A stretch of 64,000 nucleotides of DNA from Maribacter hydrothermalis (GTDB lineage Bacteria > Bacteroidota > Bacteroidia > Flavobacteriales > Flavobacteriaceae): assembly GCF_001913155.1 (NCBI RefSeq), contig NZ_CP018760.1:1364001-1428000 (forward strand), read 5' to 3'. The notes beneath the pieces were generated by a model. That model saw only the letters and a program-made list of their open reading frames with translations, ran no database searches and was not told the origin of the DNA. A program made the position numbers and the translations under genes. Below, piece by piece: positions 53,658 through 61,005 of the stretch (its first letter is position 1; every line of letters begins with the position of its first letter).

Positions 53658-54128
53658 ATGAAAGGAACGGGTTACATAATAATGATTTGCCTTGCTTATA
53701 CATTTGTTGTTAACGGACAAAACAACTCACTTACAAAAACGGATTTCTATGGAAACTGGACTCTAGACCTTAACGAGTATGAATTGGAAGATGATGACTA
53801 CATTTTCAGAAGACCTAAAGAGTTTAAGAACCCCAAAGAAGAAATAAATATAACAATCTCGTTACTTGACTTCAATGAATGCAATGTTAACTATGATACA
53901 TATATTTATTGTGGAGCTGGGCAATCAAAAGATTATAGTTGGACTTTCAACCAGAACTTAGGAATAATTAATATTTATCATTCTGAAAAATGGTTGAAAT
54001 CTTTTAAAGAGTACGATTCTGAAGAATTTGAAAAATTAAACTTACCAGATAAATATGATGAAATGGAACTTTCTATAGTCACAATGGAAAATGGTAGTAT
54101 TGGTTTGAAAATTATAAATTGGGAATGA
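53658..54128 (+). CDS. Exported hypothetical protein in a cassette-like unit
   Basis: A 156-residue protein with a signal peptide (MKGTGYIIMICLAYTFVVNG) and a mature part beginning KTDFYGNWTLDLNEYELED. This resembles lipocalin-like or META-type small secreted proteins but no family is certain. It contains Cys in FNECNV and YCGAG. The gene sits between GTTGTGTGTA (53616-53625) and its inverted complement TACACACAAC (54159-54168), a layout typical of mobile single-gene cassettes. Confidence 0.65.
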   Translation: MKGTGYIIMICLAYTFVVNGQNNSLTKTDFYGNWTLDLNEYELEDDDYIFRRPKEFKNPKEEINITISLLDFNECNVNYDTYIYCGAGQSKDYSWTFNQNLGIINIYHSEKWLKSFKEYDSEEFEKLNLPDKYDEMELSIVTMENGSIGLKIINWE

Positions 54129-54178
54129 ATCAATTTTTAATATTAACCGAATAAAAACTACACACAACAAAGGTAACC

Positions 54179-54188
54179 GTTGCACAAG
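54179..54188 (+). repeat. IS1182 left terminal inverted repeat
   Basis: GTTGCACAAG, perfect complement of 55878-55887. Homology beyond 10 bp is weak and AT-rich. Confidence 0.75.
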
Positions 54189-54213
54189 CTTAAATTCTGA
54201 ATAAAATCAACAT

Positions 54214-54240
54214 AATAAAGCCTCTTTAAGAGGTTTTATT
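54214..54240. terminator. Palindromic terminator inside the IS, after the transposase
   Basis: AATAAAGCCTCTT (54214-54226) and AAGAGGTTTTATT (54228-54240) are complementary but for one wobble pair. It lies 15 bp past the transposase stop and may also shield the transposase from outside transcription. Confidence 0.7.
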
Positions 54241-54255
54241 ATTACCGGTTCAGTA

Positions 54256-55818
54256 TTAGAATGTCACTTTTTGATGCCTTAGGAATACTGAAAACATATC
54301 TTGGACAGTACTTTTTATAAAGACCTTAAAAGCAAGCTTTGCTAGCCCACTATTTGAACGTTTCAGTTCAAATTTCAGGTACTTCTTAAGGTTATAGGCG
54401 ATTGCGGAGAGGTGCATCACCTTGTTGGCCTGTTCCAGACCTATCGTATTTATCTTGCGCATGCCCATGAACTGGGTGAGGGTACCGAAAACGGGTTCTA
54501 CGGTGCTTTGTCGTTTACCCTTCATATACCTGCCCTGTGGGCTCTCGACCCTTGCGATGTTCCGTTCGTATTCCGCCCGATAATACGTGACCGAGAACTG
54601 TTTCTCGTTGACCTTTCCAAGGCAGCTTTCCATGATCGAGCAGCCCTTGCAGATCTTGCTCGACGCGCGGTACGCCTTCTTTTTGGTCTTGGTCCGGCTG
54701 TCAAGGAACACTTTTTTGAAAGGGATCACCTTGCCCTGTGGGCATAGATAATTGTCGTGTTCCCTGATGTACGTAAACCCATCGGGACCACCTTTATAGG
54801 TGCCATGCGGTGGAATGAAACTTTTTAGCCCTTGGTTTTCCAGAAATGCATAGTTCTCCCCGCTACTATACCCCGTATCGGCCACGCAGTTTTCAAATAC
54901 CAGACCTTGTTGCCATAATCTTCTTTGCAAGCGTTGTACGATATCCTGTAATTGCTGGTTATCCTTTCCATCTGCATGGTACGCCCTGATGTCGGTTATA
55001 ACATGATGCGCCGTGTCAACACTAAGTTGAGAAAGATAGTTCAGCTTTCTGGCCTTGCCGGGTTTCACACTTATCCTGGCATCGGGGTCCGTTGGGCTAT
55101 AATGTGTTTTGTTACTGGTGTACTTCGCACCTTTATTACCTGCACCGGGTCTTTGATCCTGATCCTTCGCCCACTTCTTGTTACGGCTCTTTATCGCATT
55201 CAGCTCCTTTCCACTTGCGGTAATACTACGATCGCCCTTATCCGCTTTATTATCCTTGGACTTACGGTGTGGCACTTCCCTGTCCATGGCGCTGATCGCC
55301 CGTATCCGCACCAAGTGCTCCTTTAGTTCTTCCTCGGGCACTTTCAGTTCCAAGGTATCCATACTCGCGTTCGCCTTTACCGGTGCCGAATCTATCGCTT
55401 GGGTATGACCACTTACCATTCCCTTTTCTATACACAACTGTAAAATATTCGTGAACACTTCCTCGAAAACGGACTCTGGAAACAGTTGGCGTGTACGGCT
55501 TATGGTACTGTGCCATGGAAGTTCCTCATCAATGTCATAGCCTATGAAATAAAGAATGTCCAAGCGCATCGAACAATGCGCAATCAGTTTACGGTCGCTG
55601 ATAAGGTTCTCCAGATAACCCACCAGACAAAGCTTGAAGAACACCACGGGGTCTATGCTCTTTTGACCGCTCTCCCCATAATAGGGCCGAGTCAACTTAT
55701 AGAGGAAACCAAGATCAAGGGCGGATCCCAAACGCCTGTAAAAATTGTTCTTCGGTATACGTTCACTAAGTTGGAAACTAGCGAAAAGCTTCTCCTGGTA
55801 CTCCTTTTTTCCCTGCAT
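54256..55818 (-). CDS. IS1182 family transposase
   Basis: DDE transposase of 520 residues. The start at 55818 (MQGKKEYQEKLFASFQLSERIPKNN) is the usual family N-terminus; an upstream in-frame ATG at 55851 lies within the terminal region. A DUF772-like N-terminal domain (YYGESGQKSIDPVVFFKLCLVGYL) is followed by DDE-domain segments AIDSAPVKANASMD, HVITDIRAYHADGKDNQQL, VADTGYSSGENYAFL, and a C-terminal TVEPVFGTLTQFMGMRKI. No frameshift or stop, so it is probably active. Confidence 0.92.
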   Translation of the reverse strand: MQGKKEYQEKLFASFQLSERIPKNNFYRRLGSALDLGFLYKLTRPYYGESGQKSIDPVVFFKLCLVGYLENLISDRKLIAHCSMRLDILYFIGYDIDEELPWHSTISRTRQLFPESVFEEVFTNILQLCIEKGMVSGHTQAIDSAPVKANASMDTLELKVPEEELKEHLVRIRAISAMDREVPHRKSKDNKADKGDRSITASGKELNAIKSRNKKWAKDQDQRPGAGNKGAKYTSNKTHYSPTDPDARISVKPGKARKLNYLSQLSVDTAHHVITDIRAYHADGKDNQQLQDIVQRLQRRLWQQGLVFENCVADTGYSSGENYAFLENQGLKSFIPPHGTYKGGPDGFTYIREHDNYLCPQGKVIPFKKVFLDSRTKTKKKAYRASSKICKGCSIMESCLGKVNEKQFSVTYYRAEYERNIARVESPQGRYMKGKRQSTVEPVFGTLTQFMGMRKINTIGLEQANKVMHLSAIAYNLKKYLKFELKRSNSGLAKLAFKVFIKSTVQDMFSVFLRHQKVTF

Positions 55819-55877
55819 ACAACAAGTTACGATCAAATGTCCGATCGGCAAGGATCAGAGCTCGATATTTTTTATAT

Positions 55878-55887
55878 CTTGTGCAAC
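55878..55887 (-). repeat. IS1182 right terminal inverted repeat
   Basis: CTTGTGCAAC, perfect inverse of the left end, 60 bp upstream of the transposase start. Confidence 0.75.
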
Positions 55888-56089
55888 AGGCACAAAGCAT
55901 AAACGTAATGCGGACTTTAGGTTAAAATCGAAAGGTCTGTGTATATTTATGAAGTCGCTAAATCTTATGGATTTAGCTTTGAACAAAAAAAGAAAAAGCA
56001 AAACAATAAGCTTTAGCTGCGTCAGCAGACGGAAACGAAAAGTTTCATTGCCTCCGCACTACTCATAGCCAAACCGATGATGTTGCATT

Positions 56090-56162
56090 CTCCTACGTCG
56101 ACCCTATATGCTACATCTGGTTTGCCGACGCCCCAACTCGCCCACTATTAACGCAGGTGTCG
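56090..56162 (+). repeat. 73-bp repeat, copy B
   Basis: Same orientation as copy A (53260-53332), 68 of 73 identical. It is joined directly to the 14-bp element on its left, unlike copy A. Confidence 0.9.
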
Positions 56163-56267
56163 TACATAGCGCTGCGTTGTCCACAAGCTGAAAAAACTAT
56201 ACTTAATAAACAATCTGACAAAAAACAAACATTACTATGACACAAATAACATGAATTATTTTTTTAG

Positions 56268-56289
56268 TTCGGAATCCTTACTATATTTG
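56268..56289 (+). promoter_or_regulatory. Operator-like site and -7 box before the thioredoxin-like gene
   Basis: TTCGGAATCCTTA (56268-56280) matches TTAGGAATCCTAA at 11 of 13 positions. One base later TATATTTG (56282-56289) matches TAnnTTTG. The ATG follows at 56327. The same 13-bp palindrome occurs before two other genes of this cluster. Confidence 0.55.
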
Positions 56290-56326
56290 TTAAAGCAATA
56301 ATGCTTTAATCAAAAGAAGTAAAATA

Positions 56327-56560
56327 ATGAAAAAATCAATTTTCTATCACGCAGGATGTCCAGTTTGTGTAAGTGCAGAACAAGATATCGTAAATTTAGT
56401 AGGTACTGAAAATGTTGAAATCGTCAATATTGGACAAGACCGAAACAGAATTTCAGAAGCAGAAAAAGCAGGAGTAAACTCTGTCCCAGCTTTAGTCACA
56501 CCTAATGGCAATACATTACATATTAACTTTGGTGCCTCAATTGCAGATGTAAAAGGTTAA
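56327..56560 (+). CDS. Small thioredoxin-fold protein with CPVC active site
   Basis: A 77-residue cytoplasmic protein: MKKSIFYHAGCPVC places redox Cys11 and Cys14 at the N-terminus as in glutaredoxins. A cis-Pro segment (AGVNSVPALVTPNG) and a final strand-helix follow. It likely reduces disulfides or binds a metal or thiol. It is the first gene of a four-gene unit ending in a MarR regulator, with an operator-like site overlapping its promoter region. Confidence 0.82.
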   Translation: MKKSIFYHAGCPVCVSAEQDIVNLVGTENVEIVNIGQDRNRISEAEKAGVNSVPALVTPNGNTLHINFGASIADVKG

Positions 56561-56575
56561 TTTTTAAAACATATA

Positions 56576-56607
56576 GTTAGGATTCCTAATATTTAAGGAG
56601 TCCTAAC
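56576..56607 (+). promoter_or_regulatory. Double palindrome / hairpin between the thioredoxin-like and exported-protein genes
   Basis: TTAGGATTCCTAA (56577-56589) is a perfect 13-bp palindrome. In addition GTTAGGATTCCT (56576-56587) pairs with AGGAGTCCTAAC (56596-56607) around an 8-base loop. It could be a MarR operator, a terminator-like stem, or both. The next ATG is 18 bp downstream. Confidence 0.6.
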
Positions 56608-56625
56608 TTCTTAAAACAAATCATT

Positions 56626-57348
56626 ATGAAATCAATACTATTATTACTATCAGCAACGATGCTTTTAAACACAACAAAATCTTGTGCTCAAGAAAGCGAA
56701 TATAAAAATGACAATTTCAAAATCAATGAAGTTAGTGTAACACACAAACCAGATTTAGGTATTACCATTTGGGTTATAGCTGTACATGGAACAGCAGGAA
56801 AAACAACTCCAACTAAAGTTGGTCAACTTGATGGTGCACCAGTTTTAGGCTATGTTTTTCCAACAAGTTTAAAACCGACTGATGTTGGTTTTAACCAAAC
56901 CGACGGAATTGTTGCACTTGCCCTAACATCACATCCCGATTTTGATGATACACCACTTTGGGATGAGAATAATGACCAAATATTTGATAACGATGGAATT
57001 ATTTGGCATCCACATTGGGTAATTCTTCACGAAGATAAACGAGTTGGCGGAGGCCTTTCGGTTAAACAATTTAAGAAAGCAGATGAGACAGTTGTTTTAC
57101 CACCAACAAACCCAGGAATGCCAATGTATATGGATTCACCAGGTTATCCTGTAACAACTAAAAGCCACACAATAAAAGTAGTTGTGCCAGATTATCGAAT
57201 GAACAATAGAATAGACTTTAATTATGATGGTGTTACTGCATTTATGAAAGTAAATACAAGCAATGAAAGTTTACCTATGCTAGGAGTTTACGAAGTTTAT
57301 AGTGTTGCAAGTGGCGATTTATCATTACCATATAAAGTAAAAAACTAA
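56626..57348 (+). CDS. Exported protein of unknown function in the thiol/MarR cluster
   Basis: A 240-residue protein with a signal peptide (to about residue 21, SCA; the Cys20 context LNTTKSCAQ is a poor lipobox). The mature part is rich in His, Asp and Gly: VAVHGTAGKTTPT, LTSHPDFDDTPLWDENND, IIWHPHWVILHEDKRVGGGL. No family is recognised. Context (thioredoxin-fold protein before, DUF2024 and MarR after) suggests an envelope stress or metal-related function, which is inference. Confidence 0.7.
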   Translation: MKSILLLLSATMLLNTTKSCAQESEYKNDNFKINEVSVTHKPDLGITIWVIAVHGTAGKTTPTKVGQLDGAPVLGYVFPTSLKPTDVGFNQTDGIVALALTSHPDFDDTPLWDENNDQIFDNDGIIWHPHWVILHEDKRVGGGLSVKQFKKADETVVLPPTNPGMPMYMDSPGYPVTTKSHTIKVVVPDYRMNNRIDFNYDGVTAFMKVNTSNESLPMLGVYEVYSVASGDLSLPYKVKN

Positions 57349-57352
57349 CAAA

Positions 57353-57616
57353 ATGAAAGTAGCAGTTTGGGACACTTATGTAAAAAGAGAAGATGGTAAT
57401 ATTATGCATTTTGATATACTGGTTCCTGATAATGTAACCAATGAACAAACCATATTTAATTTTGGAAGAGATTATCTAAATACTAAAACTTTTAAAACAA
57501 ATCAATTATCAGCAAATGAATGTCGTCTTTGCCATATTGAGCAAGCAACAGAAGAAATAGTTTTATCAATTGAAAACAAAGGATATTACATAATAGAAAT
57601 GGAAAATTGTAATTAA
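57353..57616 (+). CDS. DUF2024 family protein
   Basis: An 87-residue cytoplasmic protein that fits DUF2024: MKVAVWDTYVKREDGNIMHFDILVP, then NFGRDYL and ECRLCHIEQA with a CxxCH motif (Cys57, Cys60, His61), and GYYIIEMENCN. Function is unknown; the CxxCH could bind metal or act as a redox pair. It starts 4 bp after the exported protein stop, so the two are co-transcribed. Confidence 0.82.
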   Translation: MKVAVWDTYVKREDGNIMHFDILVPDNVTNEQTIFNFGRDYLNTKTFKTNQLSANECRLCHIEQATEEIVLSIENKGYYIIEMENCN

Positions 57617-57639
57617 TTTAATTAGGATTACTAACTTTG
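57607..57639 (+). promoter_or_regulatory. MarR gene promoter with overlapping operator palindrome
   Basis: TTG (57607-57609), 22 bp, TAACTTTG (57632-57639) fits the flavobacterial promoter. TTAGGATTACTAA (57622-57634) overlaps the -7 box and equals the palindrome at 56577-56589 except for one base. Binding there would block the promoter, implying autoregulation. Confidence 0.6.
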
Positions 57640-57668
57640 CCTGTCGAACAAATTTTGGCAGGCTTTTT
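57639..57668 (+). terminator. Hairpin terminator of the DUF2024 transcript
   Basis: GCCTG (57639-57643) pairs with CAGGC (57659-57663), followed by TTTTT (57664-57668). The MarR transcript should begin inside the stem, so it would escape this signal. Confidence 0.55.
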
Positions 57669-57669
57669 A

Positions 57670-58281
57670 ATGAAAGAAAGTACATTTAACCCAGCACAAC
57701 AAGAAAAAGACATTTCCAGTAAAATAGTTGCAGGAATGGAACGCGTTTCGGAAGTATTTAAAATCTTATTATGGGAAAAAGCTAAATTAGTTGGATTAAG
57801 CCCAATTCAAATTCAAATACTCATTTTTATAGCTTTTCACAAACGAGAATTGTGCAACGTTAGTCATCTTGCAAAAGAATTTAACGTAACAAAACCGACC
57901 GTAAGTGATGCGATTAAGGTTTTGGACAAGAAAAGACTAATTCTAAAAGACTATTCATCATCAGATAATCGTAGTTATTCCATAACCTTGTCTGAATTAG
58001 GAACTGAAGTAATTTCTCAAACCTATAATTTCTCAAACCCAATAAAAAAACAGATTGATAGTTTTTCAACATCTGAATTAGAAAGCCTTTTCGAAACTTT
58101 AAGCCAACTGATTTACAAATTAAATCACAACGGTATTTTAAGCGTTCAAAGAACTTGCTATGGATGTAAATTTTATCAAAAAAACCAAGAATCGGATTAT
58201 TGTAATCTACTTCAAAAAGAATTATTAAATGGAGAGATTAGATTAGACTGTCCAGAATATGCAGAAAAAGCCAGTGACTAA
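57670..58281 (+). CDS. MarR family regulator with Cys-rich C-terminal tail
   Basis: Winged-helix repressor of 203 residues. The core includes LSPIQIQILIFIAFHKRELCNVSHLAKEFNVTKPTVSDAIKVLDKKRLI (helix-turn-helix at about 64-85) and the wing KDYSSSDNRSYSITLSELG. After the dimerisation helix comes an extra tail with Cys163, Cys166, Cys178 and Cys194 (RTCYGCKFYQ, DYCNLL, LDCPEY), suited to binding metal or sensing oxidants. An upstream TTG at 57637 would overlap the promoter and hairpin, so the ATG at 57670 was chosen. Confidence 0.88.
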   Translation: MKESTFNPAQQEKDISSKIVAGMERVSEVFKILLWEKAKLVGLSPIQIQILIFIAFHKRELCNVSHLAKEFNVTKPTVSDAIKVLDKKRLILKDYSSSDNRSYSITLSELGTEVISQTYNFSNPIKKQIDSFSTSELESLFETLSQLIYKLNHNGILSVQRTCYGCKFYQKNQESDYCNLLQKELLNGEIRLDCPEYAEKASD

Positions 58282-58552
58282 CAAAGAACTAAGGAAAAAA
58301 CAAACAAATTCTACCTTAATTTTAAACTATACTGTACTAGGCTCATAAATGCTGAAATTAGATACTTTGCGCTTTTTGAATTCAACTTTTCATTTATTTA
58401 TCTAGGTAATATTAGAACGTAAGTTTCTTCATACGGACTTCTAAATTTTGTAATGATAAAGGACTGTTTAAATAGTTTATTAAACTTGCAAAGTAACAAG
58501 AAAAAATTAGACCAAATTTTAGTTAAGTCATTGTTACAAATTAAAGAAAAAC

Positions 58553-58559
58553 GTTAGGC
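58553..58559 (+). other. GTTRRRY-type core before a cassette-like gene
   Basis: GTTAGGC, in GTTAGGCTTCG, is matched by CGGAGCCTAAC at 59064-59074 (10 of 11 complementary). The pair brackets the gene at 58576-59073. The rest of the 58282-58575 gap shows nothing else I can identify. Confidence 0.55.
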
Positions 58560-58575
58560 TTCGCTTAAGAAAATA

Positions 58576-59073
58576 ATGAAATCAGGAAATAACATTTTAG
58601 GCTTTATCCTATTTATATTTATCGGGATTCCGATTTTTATTCTGTTTTTACCAATCATGGTAGTTTTATATCCATTTCATTTATATAAAAGAATACGATT
58701 TGAAAAAAAATATACTGAATTTCTGTATGAAAATAACGGAATGAATTTCTTTTGCTATAACAACCGAAAAAACTCGAAAAACTACATTGAAAAAAGCATT
58801 ATCCCAAATTTGACTGAACAAGTTGAAATCGTTTATTTAAATGGGAAAAAAGTTGAATCGAAACAAAAATCTATATTTATTTCAGAAGCGTTGTTTAAAT
58901 TAAAAAAATATAATCGATTTCCACACTTAATGAAAATTCGGAATGGAAAACTGATTGACAAATCAATAAATAATCCGTTTTATAACGTACTGAATTTGAA
59001 TAAAGACAAAACCAGCTTATTAACAAAAATAAATCTGTTCTTTGAATTGAACGAAATAGAAAACGGAGCCTAA
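58576..59073 (+). CDS. Hypothetical membrane-anchored protein in a cassette-like unit
   Basis: A 165-residue protein with one strong hydrophobic N-terminal stretch (about 7-37, ILGFILFIFIGIPIFILFLP) and a basic soluble part (NRKNSKNYIEKSIIPNLTEQ). No family recognised. The gene is enclosed by an 11-bp inverted core pair, its stop codon being part of the right-hand GCCTAAC. Strong A bias and very low GC set it apart from housekeeping genes. Confidence 0.6.
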   Translation: MKSGNNILGFILFIFIGIPIFILFLPIMVVLYPFHLYKRIRFEKKYTEFLYENNGMNFFCYNNRKNSKNYIEKSIIPNLTEQVEIVYLNGKKVESKQKSIFISEALFKLKKYNRFPHLMKIRNGKLIDKSINNPFYNVLNLNKDKTSLLTKINLFFELNEIENGA

Positions 59074-59764
59074 CACCCAAAAATAATTGTTGTTTACACG
59101 ACCCTATAGTAACATATGGACCGGATATCCTTGTTCCCATAGACAGTGCAATAAACCTTATTGATAAACTCCGGTAGCTACCATGTGCACCAAAGGCTCC
59201 ACTTCCTAATAAATAGACAATTTAAATCATTTCGAAAATTCTTTGTAAACCTCTTAAATCATTTGAAACATGGGGATGGAACCCGAATTCCATAATTAGT
59301 TTTTCAATTAAAAAACCCAGTGACAATAATAAGTTCAGTTTTAAAACATTATTGTAAAGGTCCTGCCGTAAACCCTGTTCCATTGCTTGCGTTTTAAGCT
59401 GTTCTTCTCATTATCTTCTTCGCTTGCATTTATTCGACCTCTATTTACCGTGTCCAGATACTGTTGACATTCCATGAAAAATATAGACAGACGGGATTTC
59501 TAAGAAACGATATCATTTTAACTTGTATATAGCCTAGACCTCTCTGTCCCTTTTATTTTAACTTATTGTTAGTCTGCTAAGCTAATGTTCTTATAAAGGC
59601 ATTAACTTTAGAAAAGTAGTTTTTCTATGCAATGATATCAGTAATTCTGTATCTTTCTTTCCTATAAATACCTCTTCTTTATTATCCCTTTTGTTTATTT
59701 AATTAATTTATCTTCAAACTAAGAACCAAACATACGAGCCAAACCGTTAGCATTATTTAAAAAA
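59074..59764. other. Non-coding stretch with decayed coding remnants
   Basis: No intact gene in 691 bp. On the minus strand 59090-59215 reads LLGSGAFGAHGSYRSLSIRF and on to ALSMGTRISGPYVTIGSCKQ without a start. A frameshifted remnant lies at 59222-59475. The right part (59480-59745) is AT-rich with no recognised structure. CCGTTAGCA at 59748-59756 stands just before the next gene. Confidence 0.65.
59222..59475 (-). pseudogene. Frameshifted remnant of a small helical protein
   Basis: The minus strand starts MECQQYLDTVNRGRINASEEDNE. After a single frame change near 59400 it continues EQLKTQAMEQGLRQDLYNNV and LIEKLIMEFGFHPHVSNDLR to a TAA stop at 59222-59224. Both halves have strong coding character and join naturally, so this is a recently broken gene. 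Family unknown. Confidence 0.65.
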
Positions 59765-60901
59765 ATGGACAAACCAATTACACTTTACGTGCCAGAATAT
59801 TATGATAAAAAAGTTATCACTGAAAATCGTTTAATTCTAATTAAAACGAAAGCACTACTTGCAGAGGACAATAATAAATCTCAATTTATTGCAAGCATTG
59901 AAAAGACTAAAGACTACAATTGTGCTATTCCGGAAATTAGTGACGAACATAGAAAACGAGCTACAAAATCATTTCATAAAGACCGTGCAGAAAATTGGGA
60001 GTTACGCACAAAAATTAGTGGTTATAAGGTCTATACCAATAATTGGGATGACAAGGAGTATCATTATAGAATTTATTGGATTGTAATTTCTGAGGAATAT
60101 TTGGTACAACTACTAGGTTTTTTTGAACCTAAATTTTCAGATTTTTATAAACAACATTTTATGATAAATGCCTTAGATACTAAAATTGATGCTAAATTCG
60201 ATTTTACATCAGTAAACAATATAAATGAATTGTTTGAGTGTATTTACGTAAAAATAAATGCTGATGAGTTACAAGAACGAATTAACATAGCAAAACAAAA
60301 AGAAATCAAAGCTAGATATTTAGAAGAAAATCTCACAGTATCAAACACAAACTTCTATTCCATTCTTGCAGTAGAGCTTGATGAAAAAGAAGAAGCACTT
60401 ATCAATAATTTTATCTGTTCAGATTGGAATATGTATTACGATTTGTACAATCCCGAGAATTTCTCTAATCCGGACAGCACCTTAGAGTGGGAAAACAATT
60501 CAGATGTTTATGAGTATTATGAGCAGCCACATACAGATAACTCAAAAGTAAATATTGTTCGTAATGAAAAAATATGTGGTTTAGATTCATTGAAAAATCT
60601 TGTAAATAATACAGAAGTCGCAGAACAAAAATTACTTTCTTTTTTTGAATATTATACGTTTGGCAATGGAGGGGCTTATGCCGATGCTGTTCATTTTAAA
60701 TACGCAAAACTAGAAATTGAGCGACTACATAATACCTCTTATACCAATAAAGAATTCTTAAAGCGCAATCTATGTTTACAGGATATTATTATTACTGCCA
60801 ATATAGATGAATTAAAACTATATTTTAAATGTAGTTGGGATACCGAACATGGCATTGAGATTATTATTAACTCAAAATATGAATGTAAAGCAGAAGAATA
60901 A
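59765..60901 (+). CDS. Hypothetical cytoplasmic protein, possible immunity-type C-terminus
   Basis: A 378-residue acidic protein without signal peptide or membrane segment. An N-terminal region rich in Tyr, Lys and Glu precedes a middle part (FYSILAVELDEKEEALINNFICSDWNMYYD). The C-terminal piece ends LKLYFKCSWDTEHGIEIIINSKYE, where CSWDTEHG recalls DUF6985-type domains found in polymorphic-toxin immunity proteins. That similarity is from memory and tentative. Preceded by CCGTTAGCA, like other cassette-like genes here. Confidence 0.6.
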   Translation: MDKPITLYVPEYYDKKVITENRLILIKTKALLAEDNNKSQFIASIEKTKDYNCAIPEISDEHRKRATKSFHKDRAENWELRTKISGYKVYTNNWDDKEYHYRIYWIVISEEYLVQLLGFFEPKFSDFYKQHFMINALDTKIDAKFDFTSVNNINELFECIYVKINADELQERINIAKQKEIKARYLEENLTVSNTNFYSILAVELDEKEEALINNFICSDWNMYYDLYNPENFSNPDSTLEWENNSDVYEYYEQPHTDNSKVNIVRNEKICGLDSLKNLVNNTEVAEQKLLSFFEYYTFGNGGAYADAVHFKYAKLEIERLHNTSYTNKEFLKRNLCLQDIIITANIDELKLYFKCSWDTEHGIEIIINSKYECKAEE

Positions 60902-60969
60902 CCGCTGTAAACAAGGTTTAAGAATATAGCGAGTTCGCTTGTAAGTAGAAGTTATATACTACTATCAAA

Positions 60970-60976
60970 AACCGTT
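60970..60976 (+). other. GTTRRRY-like core before the gene at 61006
   Basis: GTTGGCA in AACCGTTGGCAGCAAG differs from GTTRRRY at one position. After the downstream gene, GTAACCAAC (61723-61731) offers a partial inverse match (GTTGG). Confidence 0.4.
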
Positions 60977-61005
60977 GGCAGCAAGTAACCGATTACACCC
61001 TAAAA

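Larger units (their letters stand above)
54179..55887 (-). mobile_element. IS1182-family insertion sequence
   Basis: A 1709-bp element with terminal inverted repeats GTTGCACAAG (54179-54188) and CTTGTGCAAC (55878-55887) enclosing one intact transposase gene on the minus strand and a hairpin terminator. Flanking bases (TAACC on the left, AGGCA on the right) show no direct repeat. The element looks more GC-rich than neighbouring genes, suggesting recent arrival. It landed just past the right end of the cassette-like unit. Confidence 0.85.
55888..56326. other. Non-coding mosaic between IS1182 and the thioredoxin gene
   Basis: No credible gene. It contains a hairpin GCTAAATC / GATTTAGC (55957-55964, 55970-55977), the 14-bp element GATGATGTTGCATT (56076-56089), 73-bp repeat copy B (56090-56162), and CATAGCGCTGCGTTGT (56165-56180), which recurs at 53605-53620 with one mismatch. 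The right end holds the operator and promoter of the thioredoxin-like gene. Confidence 0.7.

Noticed and set aside
54169..55897. Target site duplication around the IS1182 element
   Set aside because: TAACC on the left and AGGCA on the right do not match at any short length tried.
54412..55902. Long plus-strand frames opposite the transposase
   Set aside because: They are shadows of the higher-GC transposase gene and lack family resemblance or start signals.
57637..57669. TTG start adding 11 residues to MarR
   Set aside because: The segment overlaps the -7 box and the upstream terminator hairpin, and the added residues are not MarR-like; the ATG at 57670 fits.
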